Shown one piece after another: positions 1 to 8,059 of a DNA stretch of 55,107 bases. Source of the stretch: Fuerstiella sp. Lineage in GTDB: Bacteria; Planctomycetota; Planctomycetia; Planctomycetales; Planctomycetaceae. Location of the stretch: the NCBI GenBank assembly GCA_022843805.1, contig JALHMY010000062.1:1-55107 (forward strand), read 5' to 3'. The notes beneath the pieces were generated by a model. That model had not been told where the DNA came from and did no database searches. It saw only the letters and a program-made list of their open reading frames with translations. The number at the start of each line of letters is the position of its first letter. Position 1 is the stretch's first letter. The translations under genes were made by a program, and so were the position numbers.

Positions 1-228
1 CGATGAGCCGAAGTTGGGAGGGCGAGGCTCCTGCCGAGCCGAAGATGGGAGGGCGAGGCTCCTGCCGAGCCGCGAAAAGCTCGGCTCGGCAGGAGCCGAG
101 CCCTCCCGGTAAAAAGCTCGGCTCGGCAGGAGCCGAGCCCTCCCGGTAAAAAGCTCGGCTCGGCAGGAGCCGAGCCCTCCCGGTAAAAAGCTCGGCTCGG
201 CGGGAGCCTCGCCCTCCCGGTAAAAACG
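1..228. repeat. Palindromic GC-rich tandem repeat cluster A
   Basis: Two copies of a GGGAGGGCGAGGCTCC-type unit in forward orientation (about 15-40 and 47-72) are followed by four reverse-oriented copies starting at 78, 115, 152 and 189, an exact 37-bp period. The orientation flips once, near 73-78, so the whole cluster can fold into a large hairpin. The first three reverse units also contain a self-complementary CTCGGCTC/GAGCCGAG stem with a 5-nt loop; the last has a variant arm. The right edge, GTAAAAACGATTTGCCGC, is the reverse complement of the left edge of the other clusters. The left edge lies outside the window. Confidence 0.9.
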
Positions 229-255
229 ATTTGCCGCTTGTCTAAAATTTCGTCG

Positions 256-1761
256 CTATTCCTGCCACCGTCGAGATCGATCCAGCGCTTTTTGCCAGCC
301 TGCACGCAGTTCTTCAACTTTCGTCTTCTTCATGCTCGGCTCAAACGTACGATCCATCTGCCACTGCGAGGCGATCTGGTCGCGATCGGACCAGTATCCC
401 ACCGCCAGTCCGGCCAGATACGCAGCGCCGAGCGCAGTCGTTTCCGATATTTTAGGACGTACGACCGGGACGCCCAGGAGATCCGCCTGAAACTGCATGA
501 GCAGGTTATTTACCGAAGCACCTCCGTCAACTCGCAGCGTCGTAATCTTCAGGCCGGCATCGCCGCGCATCGCATCCAGAACGTCGGCTACCTGATAGGC
601 AATCGATTCCAGTGCTGCGCGTGCCAGGTGAGCAGACGTGGCCCCTCGAGTCAGTCCGGCAACAATTCCCCGGGCATAAGGATCCCAGTGCGGTGCGCCG
701 AGCCCCGCGAAGGCTGGTACGAGATAGACTCCTCCGTTGTCGTCGACCTGCTTTGCAAGCTCTTCCACCTGAGAAGACGTTTTGATGATCTTCAGGCCAT
801 CTCGAAGCCATTGAACGACCGCACCCGCGATGAATACGCTGCCTTCCAGAGCATACTCCGTCTGTCGGCCGATCTTCCACCCAATTGTTGTCAGGAGATT
901 GTTTTGAGAACCCCTCAGTTTCGTGCCGGTATTCATCAGCATAAAACAGCCGGTGCCATAGGTATTCTTAACCATTCCGGGTTTCGTACACATCTGCCCA
1001 AACAGTGCGGCCTGCTGATCGCCCGCGATACCGGCGACGGCGATAGGTTTTCCAAACAATGAACTGATAGTCTCCCCATAGATTTCGCTGGATGAACAAA
1101 TTTCAGGGAGGATGTTCTCTGGCACTTTAAGTGCTTTCAGCAATTCGGGATGCCATTTCGCCGAGTGGATATCGCAGAGCATCGTGCGTGAAGCGTTGGA
1201 AACGTCGGTCTTATGCACAGCCCCGGCGGATGCTTTACCACCGGTCAGTTTCCACAGCAGCCACGAATCAATGGTACCAAAGGCCAGATTTCCGGATTTC
1301 GCGAGTTCCTTTGCTCCCGGCACATTCTCCAGCATCCAGGCCACCTTTGTGCCGGAGAAATAGGCATCAATGACCAGTCCTGTCCGTTCGCGAATATCGG
1401 CTGCCAGTTTTCCTCGTTTAAGGCGATCGCAGATATCGGCCGTTCTGCGGTCCTGCCAGACGATTGCATTGTGAATCGGCTGCCCGGTTGAACGGTTCCA
1501 CAGCACAGTTGTTTCGCGCTGATTGGTGATGCCAATGGCGGCCACATCGTCAGGGCCAAGCTTCGCTTTCTTCAGAGCGGCCTTTGCCACGGCAAGCTGC
1601 GAGCTCCAGATTTCTTCGGGATCATGCTCCACCCAGCCTGGCTGAGGAAAGAACTGTTTAAATTCCTTCTGAGCCACCGCAGCAATCGAACCATCCGCAG
1701 CAAATACGATTGCCCGTGAACTGGTAGTGCCCTGATCGAGTGCCAGAACAAATGATGCCAT
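256..1761 (-). CDS. glpK: Glycerol kinase
   Basis: Cytoplasmic FGGY-family kinase that phosphorylates glycerol to sn-glycerol 3-phosphate with ATP. The 501-aa product has the family's usual length. It starts with the [15 protein letters not shown] phosphate-binding strand, carries [14 protein letters not shown] around residue 185, the second nucleotide-binding segment [13 protein letters not shown] near 245, and the C-terminal [20 protein letters not shown] adenosine motif near 415. The ATG start is supported by an AGGAGC element about 8 nt upstream. Neither a facilitator (glpF) nor a glycerol-3-phosphate dehydrogenase is adjacent, so it is a stand-alone gene here. Its 3' end runs directly into repeat cluster A. 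Full length with no disruption; the identification is secure. Confidence 0.97.
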   Translation of the reverse strand: MASFVLALDQGTTSSRAIVFAADGSIAAVAQKEFKQFFPQPGWVEHDPEEIWSSQLAVAKAALKKAKLGPDDVAAIGITNQRETTVLWNRSTGQPIHNAIVWQDRRTADICDRLKRGKLAADIRERTGLVIDAYFSGTKVAWMLENVPGAKELAKSGNLAFGTIDSWLLWKLTGGKASAGAVHKTDVSNASRTMLCDIHSAKWHPELLKALKVPENILPEICSSSEIYGETISSLFGKPIAVAGIAGDQQAALFGQMCTKPGMVKNTYGTGCFMLMNTGTKLRGSQNNLLTTIGWKIGRQTEYALEGSVFIAGAVVQWLRDGLKIIKTSSQVEELAKQVDDNGGVYLVPAFAGLGAPHWDPYARGIVAGLTRGATSAHLARAALESIAYQVADVLDAMRGDAGLKITTLRVDGGASVNNLLMQFQADLLGVPVVRPKISETTALGAAYLAGLAVGYWSDRDQIASQWQMDRTFEPSMKKTKVEELRAGWQKALDRSRRWQE

Positions 1762-1877
1762 CGTGATGCTCCTGCTGTCGACATTGTCGGGGAATGCCCT
1801 GCCTGTTCAAACCGAGACGCAGAATAACGGCCATCCCTGGGCGGTCCAGCGTCGCACGCCACACGGGATACAGATTC

Positions 1878-2030
1878 ACGAAGGTCCGCTCGATGAGGTC
1901 TTTCGGAACGAAGGTTTACCCATGCGATCGCCCCCACGTAGGCGAGTCTCGGAGAGACTCGCCTACGTGGGGGCAATCTCGCAGGTCAACCTTCGTGCTG
2001 GAGGACCTGTTCGAGAGATCGAATGGAGCG
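1878..2030. repeat. Nested inverted repeat with perfect 19-bp arms
   Basis: The core at 1931-1973 is a perfect hairpin: 19-nt arms CCCCCACGTAGGCGAGTCT and its complement separated by the 5-nt loop CGGAG. Outside it lies a second, imperfect inverted repeat (CGAAGGTTTACC on the left, GGTCAACCTTCG on the right) and a still weaker one (GGTCCGCTCGATGAGG against a GAGGACCTGTTCGAG region). The core belongs to the CGAGTCTCGGAGAGACTCG family found again at about 16.1, 16.2, 26.0 and 26.5 kb. It fills most of the 517-bp gap between glpK and the DUF2306 gene. The rest of that gap (about 1762-1877 and 2031-2278) shows nothing recognisable. Confidence 0.8.
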
Positions 2031-2278
2031 ACTGACGCAGGGAAGCTGAGGATAACGCCGAGTATCGGGCATTCTCAGAGGCCTTTGACGTCATTTCTGT
2101 TCTTAAGGCCAAAGCGCGTCGGGTTCCTGCAAAGTCTTCACGATAGAAGATGGACGCCACTACCAGTACACTTGGCCGCATCCGTCCGGGCGCAGTGATG
2201 CCCTGAGGATTCACGTGCCAGCAGGGATTTGGAGACTCCGCTTGTACGCCGTCACAGCAACCGTTCACATGATTTTCC

Positions 2279-2944
2279 ATGCAGAGTACGGATCAAATCC
2301 TGTTACGAATCTTTAAGTTGCTGTCGTGCCTGCTGATCACGAAAGTCATCGTCGGAGTCGTTCTGAATTACCGCGATTACCTGCCACCGGATTTCGAATC
2401 CGATTTTCTGGTCGGAAGAGAATCTCACTTCTATGGAATTTATCAGTGGGCCTTTTACGCACATGTCTCGTCCGGCCCCTGTTCACTTCTTCTGGGAATG
2501 GTGCTCGTCAGCGACGGCTTCCGCAGACGGTTTTCAGGGTGGCATCGACGACTCGGGAAGTTACAGACGGTAAATGTTGTGCTGTTCGTAACTCCGTCCG
2601 GACTATGGATGTCCTTGTACGCGGACTCGGGAATTGCGGCTGGAGCAGGATTCGCTGTGCTGGGCATCGCCACGGCTTTCAGTGCCGTATTGGGCTGGCA
2701 ACTGGCCGTCCGACGGCAATTCAACTCGCACCGTCGATGGATGTGGCGCTGCTTCGTGCTGCTGTGCTCGGCTGTCGTTCTGCGACTGATCGGCGGCCTG
2801 ACGAGCGCAGCAGGAATTGAATCTGCCTGGGTCTATCCATTGTCGGCCTGGTTGTCCTGGCTGATGCCACTGCTGGCCTGTGAGCTGATCATCAGGAAAT
2901 CGGATGCTCGGTTGAAATCAGTTCGACCAGAGAATGCTCAATAG
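2279..2944 (+). CDS. DUF2306-type integral membrane protein
   Basis: A 221-aa membrane protein with about six hydrophobic segments (roughly residues 10-28, 55-78, 95-115, 120-140, 155-175 and 183-205). Charged loops include GRESHFYGIYQWAFYAHV, FSGWHRRLGKLQ and NSHRRWMWRCFVLL. The conserved histidines in H..LG and SHRRWM resemble DUF2306 proteins, whose biochemical role is not established. The ATG start follows a long intergenic region with no clear ribosome site. Its stop overlaps by 7 bp the stop of the convergent DUF1559 gene, so the two transcripts can be antisense at their 3' ends. Family assignment is from pattern only; the function is unknown. Confidence 0.75.
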   Translation: MQSTDQILLRIFKLLSCLLITKVIVGVVLNYRDYLPPDFESDFLVGRESHFYGIYQWAFYAHVSSGPCSLLLGMVLVSDGFRRRFSGWHRRLGKLQTVNVVLFVTPSGLWMSLYADSGIAAGAGFAVLGIATAFSAVLGWQLAVRRQFNSHRRWMWRCFVLLCSAVVLRLIGGLTSAAGIESAWVYPLSAWLSWLMPLLACELIIRKSDARLKSVRPENAQ

Positions 2945-3738
2945 GCGTTCACCGGCAGATTCTCATTTCCGTTGATAGAAATCAGAGCATTGAAAACATC
3001 TGCAGGCATTTCGTGGAGCAGGTACGTGGTATGGCCGTCAGCATAGGCTGCATTAAACCCGGATCTGTGTGCAGGCTTTTCCAATAGTCTGACTGAATTC
3101 AAAAGAGCCTCGTCCGCATCCACAGGCTGCATCCAGGGCACCGCCTCGCTGGAAGGAATTTCCATCACCAGCAGAGTTTGAGAATGTTCATCGGTGATCT
3201 CTGAAAACGGACGGGATTCCGTTCGATGAAAACATCCGTTTTCGGTGACAATGGCCATATAAGTCGAACAGTTTTTCGGACAATCTGCTCCAGGGCAGCG
3301 ATAGGTGCGGACCTCAGAATTGAATGCCTCTGAATTTGCCGGATCATTCCACGGCTTCGAGAGATCAATTTTCTGATACAGCGAGCCCTCATCCAGATGC
3401 GGAAGAATCAGAGTTCTCCAGCTGTGCAGAGGCTTGCCCTGTGCATCCACGGTGTAAGCGGGAGGAAGCCCGCCATTGCTTTCCGCGTAATTCATGAGTG
3501 CGACTGAAATGGATTTCAGATTATTCCGGCATTGCGTTCGATTCCTAACGTCACGCATGCCCGGCCCGCGGCGAATGCCTGGCAGAAAGACGCCCATCAG
3601 CAACAGCAGGATCCCGGAGATCAGAATGACTCGGAAAAACGAAAATCGTGAGCCGGTCTTCGCCACTTCGTTTTCGAGTGTCGGAGTTGTATAAGGATTG
3701 CCGGGGAACGAACGATCTTCGGCACGTTCTTTTGTCAT
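2938..3738 (-). CDS. DUF1559 pseudopilin-like protein
   Basis: Member of the large planctomycete DUF1559 family, thought to be exported or pilus-like proteins with unknown substrates. The 266-aa product has an N-terminal cytoplasmic stretch, one membrane helix (about 35-53, FRVILISGILLLLMGVFLPG), then the hallmark segment RNNLKSISVALMNYAESNGGLPPAY and SWRTLILPHLDEGSLYQ. Near the C-terminus is the HRSGFNAAYADG variant of the family's H-X9-DG motif. Unlike many paralogues it lacks the classical prepilin cleavage motif GFTLxE, so it may remain a plain membrane-anchored protein. The start codon overlaps the stop of the upstream permease gene (TGATG), indicating translational coupling as the last gene of a five-gene run. 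Confidence 0.88.
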   Translation of the reverse strand: MTKERAEDRSFPGNPYTTPTLENEVAKTGSRFSFFRVILISGILLLLMGVFLPGIRRGPGMRDVRNRTQCRNNLKSISVALMNYAESNGGLPPAYTVDAQGKPLHSWRTLILPHLDEGSLYQKIDLSKPWNDPANSEAFNSEVRTYRCPGADCPKNCSTYMAIVTENGCFHRTESRPFSEITDEHSQTLLVMEIPSSEAVPWMQPVDADEALLNSVRLLEKPAHRSGFNAAYADGHTTYLLHEMPADVFNALISINGNENLPVNAY

Positions 3739-5237
3739 CAGAATGTTCCCAGCATGGTGCCCAGTATCAGAACGGCGACGGTCGCGATGAATGGGCAGGC
3801 AATCGAAACGACCGCCACATCACGATAACTCTGTCGATGAGTGGAACCGCAGATAATCAGCAGTGTAATCAGAGCGCCGTTGTGTGGCAGGCTGTCCAGT
3901 CCACCGCATGACATCGACGCAATGCGATGCAATAGCTGAGGATCAATTCCTGCGTCAATGCCTCGCTGAAGAAACGTGCTGCCCAACGCTTCCAGGGCGA
4001 TACCAAGTCCGCCGGAGGCAGACCCGGTGATTCCCGCCATCGCATTGACCGCAATCATCTCTGAAACCAGGGGATTCCCCGGTGCGATATTGACCACCGC
4101 CTGCCTGACGGTTGCAAATGCGGCGAGTGCGGCGATCGTCGAACCGTAACCAAACTCAGAGGCCGTATTGAACACCGGAAGAAGAGAAGACTGTGCTCCG
4201 GTTGCCAGGGCTTTTTTCAGTCGCTCCCAGCATCGATAATGCAGCACAATCGTCAGCAGCAGGGCGCTCACCATCGCCAGAATTGTGGACCAGAGTCCCC
4301 GCACTCGTTCGATGTCAGTCGAACCAAACTTCGCCTCAGCGAGGTACTCCGTTTTCCAGCCGGGAAGCACGTACTGCGAAAAAACAAAATTCAGAACAAT
4401 CACACAGGCCAGGGGCGCGAATGCCGACCACGCTGACGGCAATGCGGCGGTATGATCTTCGGAAGCTGATTCAATCGACCCGGTTCCTGCATCCGTGACC
4501 TTTGCAGTCACTGATTGCGGAGAGGCTGAAGACGACACCGAACCTCCCGATGAAGCAGCAGATTCCAGTGCCTCCCTCCCGGCATTCGGCGCAGGCCCGT
4601 CAAATCCTTCGCCCCGCTGTCGGGCACGCGAGGCCTGAAGGTTCAGCCACAACATTCCGAGCAGAAACATGATTGCACCGCCGATGCAACCCAGACCCGG
4701 AGCGGCAAACGAAGTCGTGCCAAAGTACTTCATGGGGATCATGTTCTGAATCTGCACGGACCCCGGAAGTGACGTCATGGTAAACGTGAATGAACCGAGT
4801 GCAATGGCGGCCGGAATCAGACGCCGAGGCAGTCCGGCCTGCCGAAAGAGCGAACTGCAGAGCGGGAATACGGTGAACACAATAACAAAGAGTGACACAC
4901 CGCCGTATGTCAGGATGCCGCAGCTAATCACGATGGAAAGGATGGCCCTTTCCGGTCCGGCGACTCGTGAAATGAGACTGGCAAGTTTCATGACGCAGCC
5001 CGAGTCATCCATCAGCTTTCCAAAGACCGCACCCAGCAGAAACAGAGGAAAATAACTGACAACAAACTTCCCCACGGCGCCCATAAAAATCTGAGTATAG
5101 GCTGCCAGCAGCGGAGTATCTCCATCCAGCAGCACCGCCAGCAGAGCGCAGACGGGAGCCAGCAGGATGACACTCACGTCACGATAAGCGAGATACATCA
5201 GCAACAGTAATGAAAGCAGGATGCCGACAACGCCCAT
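3738..5237 (-). CDS. GntP-family-type permease
   Basis: Polytopic inner-membrane transporter of 499 aa resembling the GntP family (gluconate and related hydroxy-acid symporters). The N-terminus VVGILLSLLLLMYLAYRDVSVILLAPVCALLAVLLDG and the repeated glycine-rich helices are typical. Hallmark regions include VKFVVSYFPLFLLGAVFGKLMDDSG-like sequence, ITGSASGGLGIALEALG and SCGGLDSLPHNGALITLL. A hydrophilic Ser/Pro/Ala-rich loop (about residues 205-270) splits the two halves. The substrate cannot be read from sequence. The gene begins 19 nt after the small W-motif gene and overlaps the DUF1559 gene by 1 bp, so it sits centrally in the putative operon. Family call good, substrate unknown. Confidence 0.85.
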   Translation of the reverse strand: MGVVGILLSLLLLMYLAYRDVSVILLAPVCALLAVLLDGDTPLLAAYTQIFMGAVGKFVVSYFPLFLLGAVFGKLMDDSGCVMKLASLISRVAGPERAILSIVISCGILTYGGVSLFVIVFTVFPLCSSLFRQAGLPRRLIPAAIALGSFTFTMTSLPGSVQIQNMIPMKYFGTTSFAAPGLGCIGGAIMFLLGMLWLNLQASRARQRGEGFDGPAPNAGREALESAASSGGSVSSSASPQSVTAKVTDAGTGSIESASEDHTAALPSAWSAFAPLACVIVLNFVFSQYVLPGWKTEYLAEAKFGSTDIERVRGLWSTILAMVSALLLTIVLHYRCWERLKKALATGAQSSLLPVFNTASEFGYGSTIAALAAFATVRQAVVNIAPGNPLVSEMIAVNAMAGITGSASGGLGIALEALGSTFLQRGIDAGIDPQLLHRIASMSCGGLDSLPHNGALITLLIICGSTHRQSYRDVAVVSIACPFIATVAVLILGTMLGTF

Positions 5238-5256
5238 GATCCGGATAGCCCAGTCT

Positions 5257-5505
5257 TTAAAGAGAAAATCGATGTTCGCGAGGATGACTGCATTCGTGTT
5301 CCGCAGTTCGCATCACACTGGACAGTTTAGTCGCCGCATCCAGCAGACAGCGAATTTGTGCATGGATGGGGATCAGGAATTCTTCTTCAACCTTCTGACT
5401 TACCGGATCGTCCCACAACTCCTTGGTGGCCACCCAGCTGTGTTCAAGCTTCCTCATCGCATCCTCCAGCCTGGCAGCCGGGGTGAGAAAATCAGATCGT
5501 TTCAT
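5257..5505 (-). CDS. Small helical protein with W-x6-W-D motif (WXG-like)
   Basis: An 82-aa, largely helical protein. Residues about 12-66 form two predicted amphipathic helices around Trp24 and Trp31 (EHSWVATKELWDDPVSQKVEEEF), then IHAQIRCLLDAATKLSSVM. The size, the central tryptophans followed by an acidic residue and the helix-turn-helix pattern resemble WXG100-like helical-hairpin proteins, but the WxG tripeptide itself is absent. The ATG overlaps the stop of the upstream gene as ATGA, so it is translationally coupled to the 218-aa coiled-coil protein. No signal peptide or membrane segment. The function is unknown; a role as chaperone, adaptor or secreted partner of the neighbouring WXG-like protein is inference. 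Confidence 0.65.
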   Translation of the reverse strand: MKRSDFLTPAARLEDAMRKLEHSWVATKELWDDPVSQKVEEEFLIPIHAQIRCLLDAATKLSSVMRTAEHECSHPREHRFSL

Positions 5506-6158
5506 TCAGGAGTCTCCTGTTCAGAATGGATGTCCGGGCTGCCGGAAGAATCTTCCACGGAGACTGCGGCGCTGGTCTCTGTGTTCTGCGATGGCAAATT
5601 CTGCGATGCGAGTACATTGGCTTCAATCTGAGCTATCAGGCTTGTCAGTCTGGATGATGCAGAGACCGTGGCGGGTGTCGAGACAGTCGTATAAGCTTCG
5701 AGGCGATCGACGGCAAACCTGAGCAGTGCCAGCAGGCGAGGAATTTCCCGTTCCAGAATCATGATCATCTGGCTGGCCCGCCCGTGAAACTCGTTGGCTT
5801 CATGCTGAGCAGCAATGCTCCAGCGTTTCACCGTGGGGATTTGCTTTTGAGCAAACTCCAGATTGCGCTTAGCCTGTTCGACATCCTTTTGTTCTTCGAA
5901 ACAGGTCGGTCGAAAATCACCCACGCGTCGCATTCGACACTGATGCAGTCGGTTTCGCGCGTCCGTGACGTTACGGGTACAGGTTTCGATTTCGAGTTTC
6001 CAGAAGACGGGCCGATCCTGCTCCAGCCATCCCTGTACCTGACGAAGCTGCGAATCCATCGCGGTCAGAGAAAGCCTCGCTTCTTCCTGAAACTTTGCCA
6101 CAGCCATTGCAAACTGGCAGACGGCATCAATTGACGAGACGTTTGCCGAATCGGACAT
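5502..6158 (-). CDS. Coiled-coil protein of the WXG-like gene cluster
   Basis: A 218-aa soluble protein I do not recognise by name. Residues 1-160 are almost entirely helical and rich in E, Q, R and K, with long heptad-like stretches (FQEEARLSLTAMDSQLRQVQ; FEEQKDVEQAKRNLEFAQKQ; HGRASQMIMILEREIPRLL). The last 60 residues are Ser/Thr/Glu-rich and probably disordered. It has no signal peptide. It starts 22 nt after the WXG-like gene, and its stop overlaps the next start (ATGA). This arrangement of WXG-like gene, coiled-coil gene and second small helical gene suggests one complex. Long helical partners are known in type VII (Esx) secretion gene sets, but no secretion ATPase lies in this window. 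Confidence 0.65.
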   Translation of the reverse strand: MSDSANVSSIDAVCQFAMAVAKFQEEARLSLTAMDSQLRQVQGWLEQDRPVFWKLEIETCTRNVTDARNRLHQCRMRRVGDFRPTCFEEQKDVEQAKRNLEFAQKQIPTVKRWSIAAQHEANEFHGRASQMIMILEREIPRLLALLRFAVDRLEAYTTVSTPATVSASSRLTSLIAQIEANVLASQNLPSQNTETSAAVSVEDSSGSPDIHSEQETPE

Positions 6159-6180
6159 TGCGACACACTGTCTCCGGAAA

Positions 6181-6453
6181 TTATTGCTGCTGCAGATATT
6201 CTTCGATCAGCTGAGCTTTTCGCAGCAAATACGGGATAAACTGTTCGTTGGATTCCACAAATCGTCCAAGAGCCTTCATGTTACCGACAAACTCTTCAGA
6301 AAACCGCAATTGCTCCTGATCCCGCCATGTTTGAGCCAGATGATTCAGCTGTCCGGCAACCGCTCCGGTTTTCTCATTGAGTTCCTCGTTCAATCGACGA
6401 AGCATTTGAGCGAACCGTCGCAATTCGCCGGGATCAACAATGGCTTGTGTCAT
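6181..6453 (-). CDS. WXG100-like helical-hairpin protein
   Basis: A 90-aa protein with the size and layout of WXG100/ESAT-6-like proteins: helix 1 (about residues 7-38, DPGELRRFAQMLRRLNEELN), a turn containing Trp43 (AQTWRDQEQLRFSEEF), and helix 2 (about 48-88). The WxG signature is W-R-D here. Known WXG100 proteins form helical-hairpin dimers and are often substrates or partners of FtsK/EssC-type secretion. I use the ATG at 6453 because the reading upstream of it (ten residues from 6483) looks non-conserved and a GAG-rich stretch lies about 10-14 nt upstream; 6483 is an alternative start. It is the first gene of a tight minus-strand run, followed after 22 nt by the coiled-coil gene. Confidence 0.68.
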   Translation of the reverse strand: MTQAIVDPGELRRFAQMLRRLNEELNEKTGAVAGQLNHLAQTWRDQEQLRFSEEFVGNMKALGRFVESNEQFIPYLLRKAQLIEEYLQQQ

Positions 6454-6603
6454 AAATGTCGCTCGATTCTTCAGGTGCGCCACATTTCTTCAGGTGCGCC
6501 ACAGGTAATGCGGCTGCGACTTTCAATCATTGAACGATGTTGTGTTATAACGAATTTCGTTTGCACATCTCCGGCCAGATTTCGCTTCCGGAAAGATTTT
6601 AAG

Positions 6604-6840
6604 GCGAGTGCCAAAATCGTTTTTCTCGGGAGGGCGAGGCTCCCGCCGAGCATTTTTCGGGAGGGCGAGGCTCCCGCCGAGCATCTCCGGGAGGGCGAGG
6701 CTCCTGCCGAGCCGAGCATTTCTCGGCTCAGCAGGAGCTTCGCCCTCCCACTTGCATTTCTCGGCTCAGCAGGAGCTTCGCCCTCCCACTTGCATTTCTC
6801 GGCTCAGCAGGAGCTTCGCCCTCCCATTTGAATTTTCGGC
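6604..6840. repeat. Palindromic GC-rich tandem repeat cluster B
   Basis: Left edge GGCGAGTGCCAAAATCGTT, then three forward units (about 6628-6651, 6659-6682, 6689-6713). These are followed by three reverse units beginning at 6721, 6759 and 6797 (38-bp period; core GGAGCTTCGCCCTCCC). As in the other clusters there is a single orientation switch at the centre. The right edge abuts the stop codon of the PEP-CTERM gene. Spurious open frames run through it in several phases because the period lets short frames stay open; none is believable as a gene. Confidence 0.9.
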
Positions 6841-6845
6841 TCAGC

Positions 6846-7655
6846 CTAAGAACTAAACAGCGTGCGAATGACTGAAATCTTTGAACGGCACAATATACAC
6901 ATTGCGACCAGTCCACTGAACACCATAAACGACGGTTCAGGCACAGCCGCCAGACTGATTGCTCCCAGCGTAACATCAGCACCGGCACTGCTTGTGTTAT
7001 CACCAAGAAACAGAAAATTTGTCTGAGTATACGGGAAACCAAAGCTTGAGTAGTCGCGAAGTGCCCCGTTCAGAACCAGCGAATTATTGCCGTACAGCGA
7101 ATATGCATTTCCGAAAACAGACAGCCGCCAGTCCACTTCAGCAACTGTATTGTTGAACGCCGCCCCTTCTGCATGCGTAAACAGAGGAGAATCGGACTGA
7201 GCCCACACTTCCTGTTCCCAGAAACCCAGTTCAATTCCCCGTGCATCGCTGGTCAATACGATCGTACTGAATCCGGCGCGATTGGTATTCGAATGGTTTT
7301 CTGAGTTCACTTTCAGTTCGAAGTTCAGGGAAAATCCCTGTTGGCGATTGAGGACTGGAAATGCTGGATTCTTCAGTGTTCCCGTGATTCCCCGATTACT
7401 GTAGCCGGCAGAAACACCGATTGACGACGTAAGTCGTACGCCCGTCCCCGGCACGATGGTTTGCGATGCCACCCCATTTGCGGCAAACGCCAGCCATGGC
7501 TGTTCCGATGGACGCTGTGATGTGCTGTCGTCAAACAACAGAACATCGGCCCAACCGGCTGTCGACGCCATTGCATAGCAGGCAAGCAGCAGCATTCCCT
7601 GCCAAACGGTGACACTGAAGAATCGAATTCGTCGGATGCCTTCAGCCCAGCACAT
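6846..7655 (-). CDS. PEP-CTERM sorted choice-of-anchor (type Y-like) protein
   Basis: An exported 269-aa protein probably anchored through the exosortase/PEP-CTERM route. A signal peptide spans about residues 1-36 (hydrophobic stretch VTVWQGMLLLACYAMASTAGWA). The mature part is a beta-rich lectin-like domain with GFSLNFELKVNSENHSNTN, RAGFSTIVLTSDARGIELGF and NFLFLGDNTSSAGADVTLG, which matches the choice-of-anchor Y style of domain. The C-terminus has the VPEP motif, then a transmembrane helix (SFMVFSGLVAMCILC) and basic residues. The ligand is unknown. No exosortase gene is present in this window. Its stop codon touches repeat cluster B. Confidence 0.85.
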   Translation of the reverse strand: MCWAEGIRRIRFFSVTVWQGMLLLACYAMASTAGWADVLLFDDSTSQRPSEQPWLAFAANGVASQTIVPGTGVRLTSSIGVSAGYSNRGITGTLKNPAFPVLNRQQGFSLNFELKVNSENHSNTNRAGFSTIVLTSDARGIELGFWEQEVWAQSDSPLFTHAEGAAFNNTVAEVDWRLSVFGNAYSLYGNNSLVLNGALRDYSSFGFPYTQTNFLFLGDNTSSAGADVTLGAISLAAVPEPSFMVFSGLVAMCILCRSKISVIRTLFSS

Positions 7656-7936
7656 ACTTCGTTCCAGCCAGATCCTCGCGATTCAACACGCTCAGCGACA
7701 AAACCTCTGAGCCCCACGGAGCAGATCCTAGCCGGATTGGCGAGCCGATTGATAGAGATTAGTCTGGAGAAAAACACCGTCAGCAACAGACAAACACAGT
7801 CTGTCGGTATCACCCTGCACCGCGCCAACGCCATATTTCACGAAATGCAAGGAAAATCCGATCCGATTTCCGGATGCGGTGCCAAAGTTTTACGGAAACA
7901 TCGTCTGTGCTGCCAGCAGATCGTGCGGTAAGGCGA
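7656..7936. other. Gene-free upstream region of the PEP-CTERM gene
   Basis: About 280 bp between the PEP-CTERM start and the first palindromic element. Frames here look random in codon composition. The region presumably contains the PEP-CTERM promoter on the minus strand, but I could not pick out convincing -35/-10 boxes. Confidence 0.4.
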
Positions 7937-8051
7937 GTGCTCTGTCAAGATACAGAGTTCGGGTTGGAGGTAGTGGATCTTGCTAAAGATCCCCTGGCTG
8001 CAGGACCTTTAGCAAGGTCCACTACCCGAAATTCAAAGCTTGACAAAGCAC
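7937..8051 (+). repeat. 115-bp palindromic element (family 2, copy 1)
   Basis: Terminal inverted repeat GTGCTCTGTCAAG (7937-7949) against CTTGACAAAGCAC (8039-8051), one mismatch. Inside are two facing arms, GTAGTGGATCTTGCTAAAG and CTTTAGCAAGGTCCACTAC, separated by a short GC-rich spacer. Related copies are at 9893-10009 (same orientation), 25830-25944 and 26351-26465 (opposite orientation). There is no coding capacity, so it is most like a non-autonomous MITE or REP-type element. It is placed directly beside repeat cluster C. Confidence 0.85.
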
Positions 8052-8059
8052 GAGCGGCA

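Noticed and set aside
238-1062. Long plus-strand open frame opposite glpK
   Set aside because: It is antisense to a well-conserved enzyme and its residues are Arg/Ser/His-rich shadow sequence.
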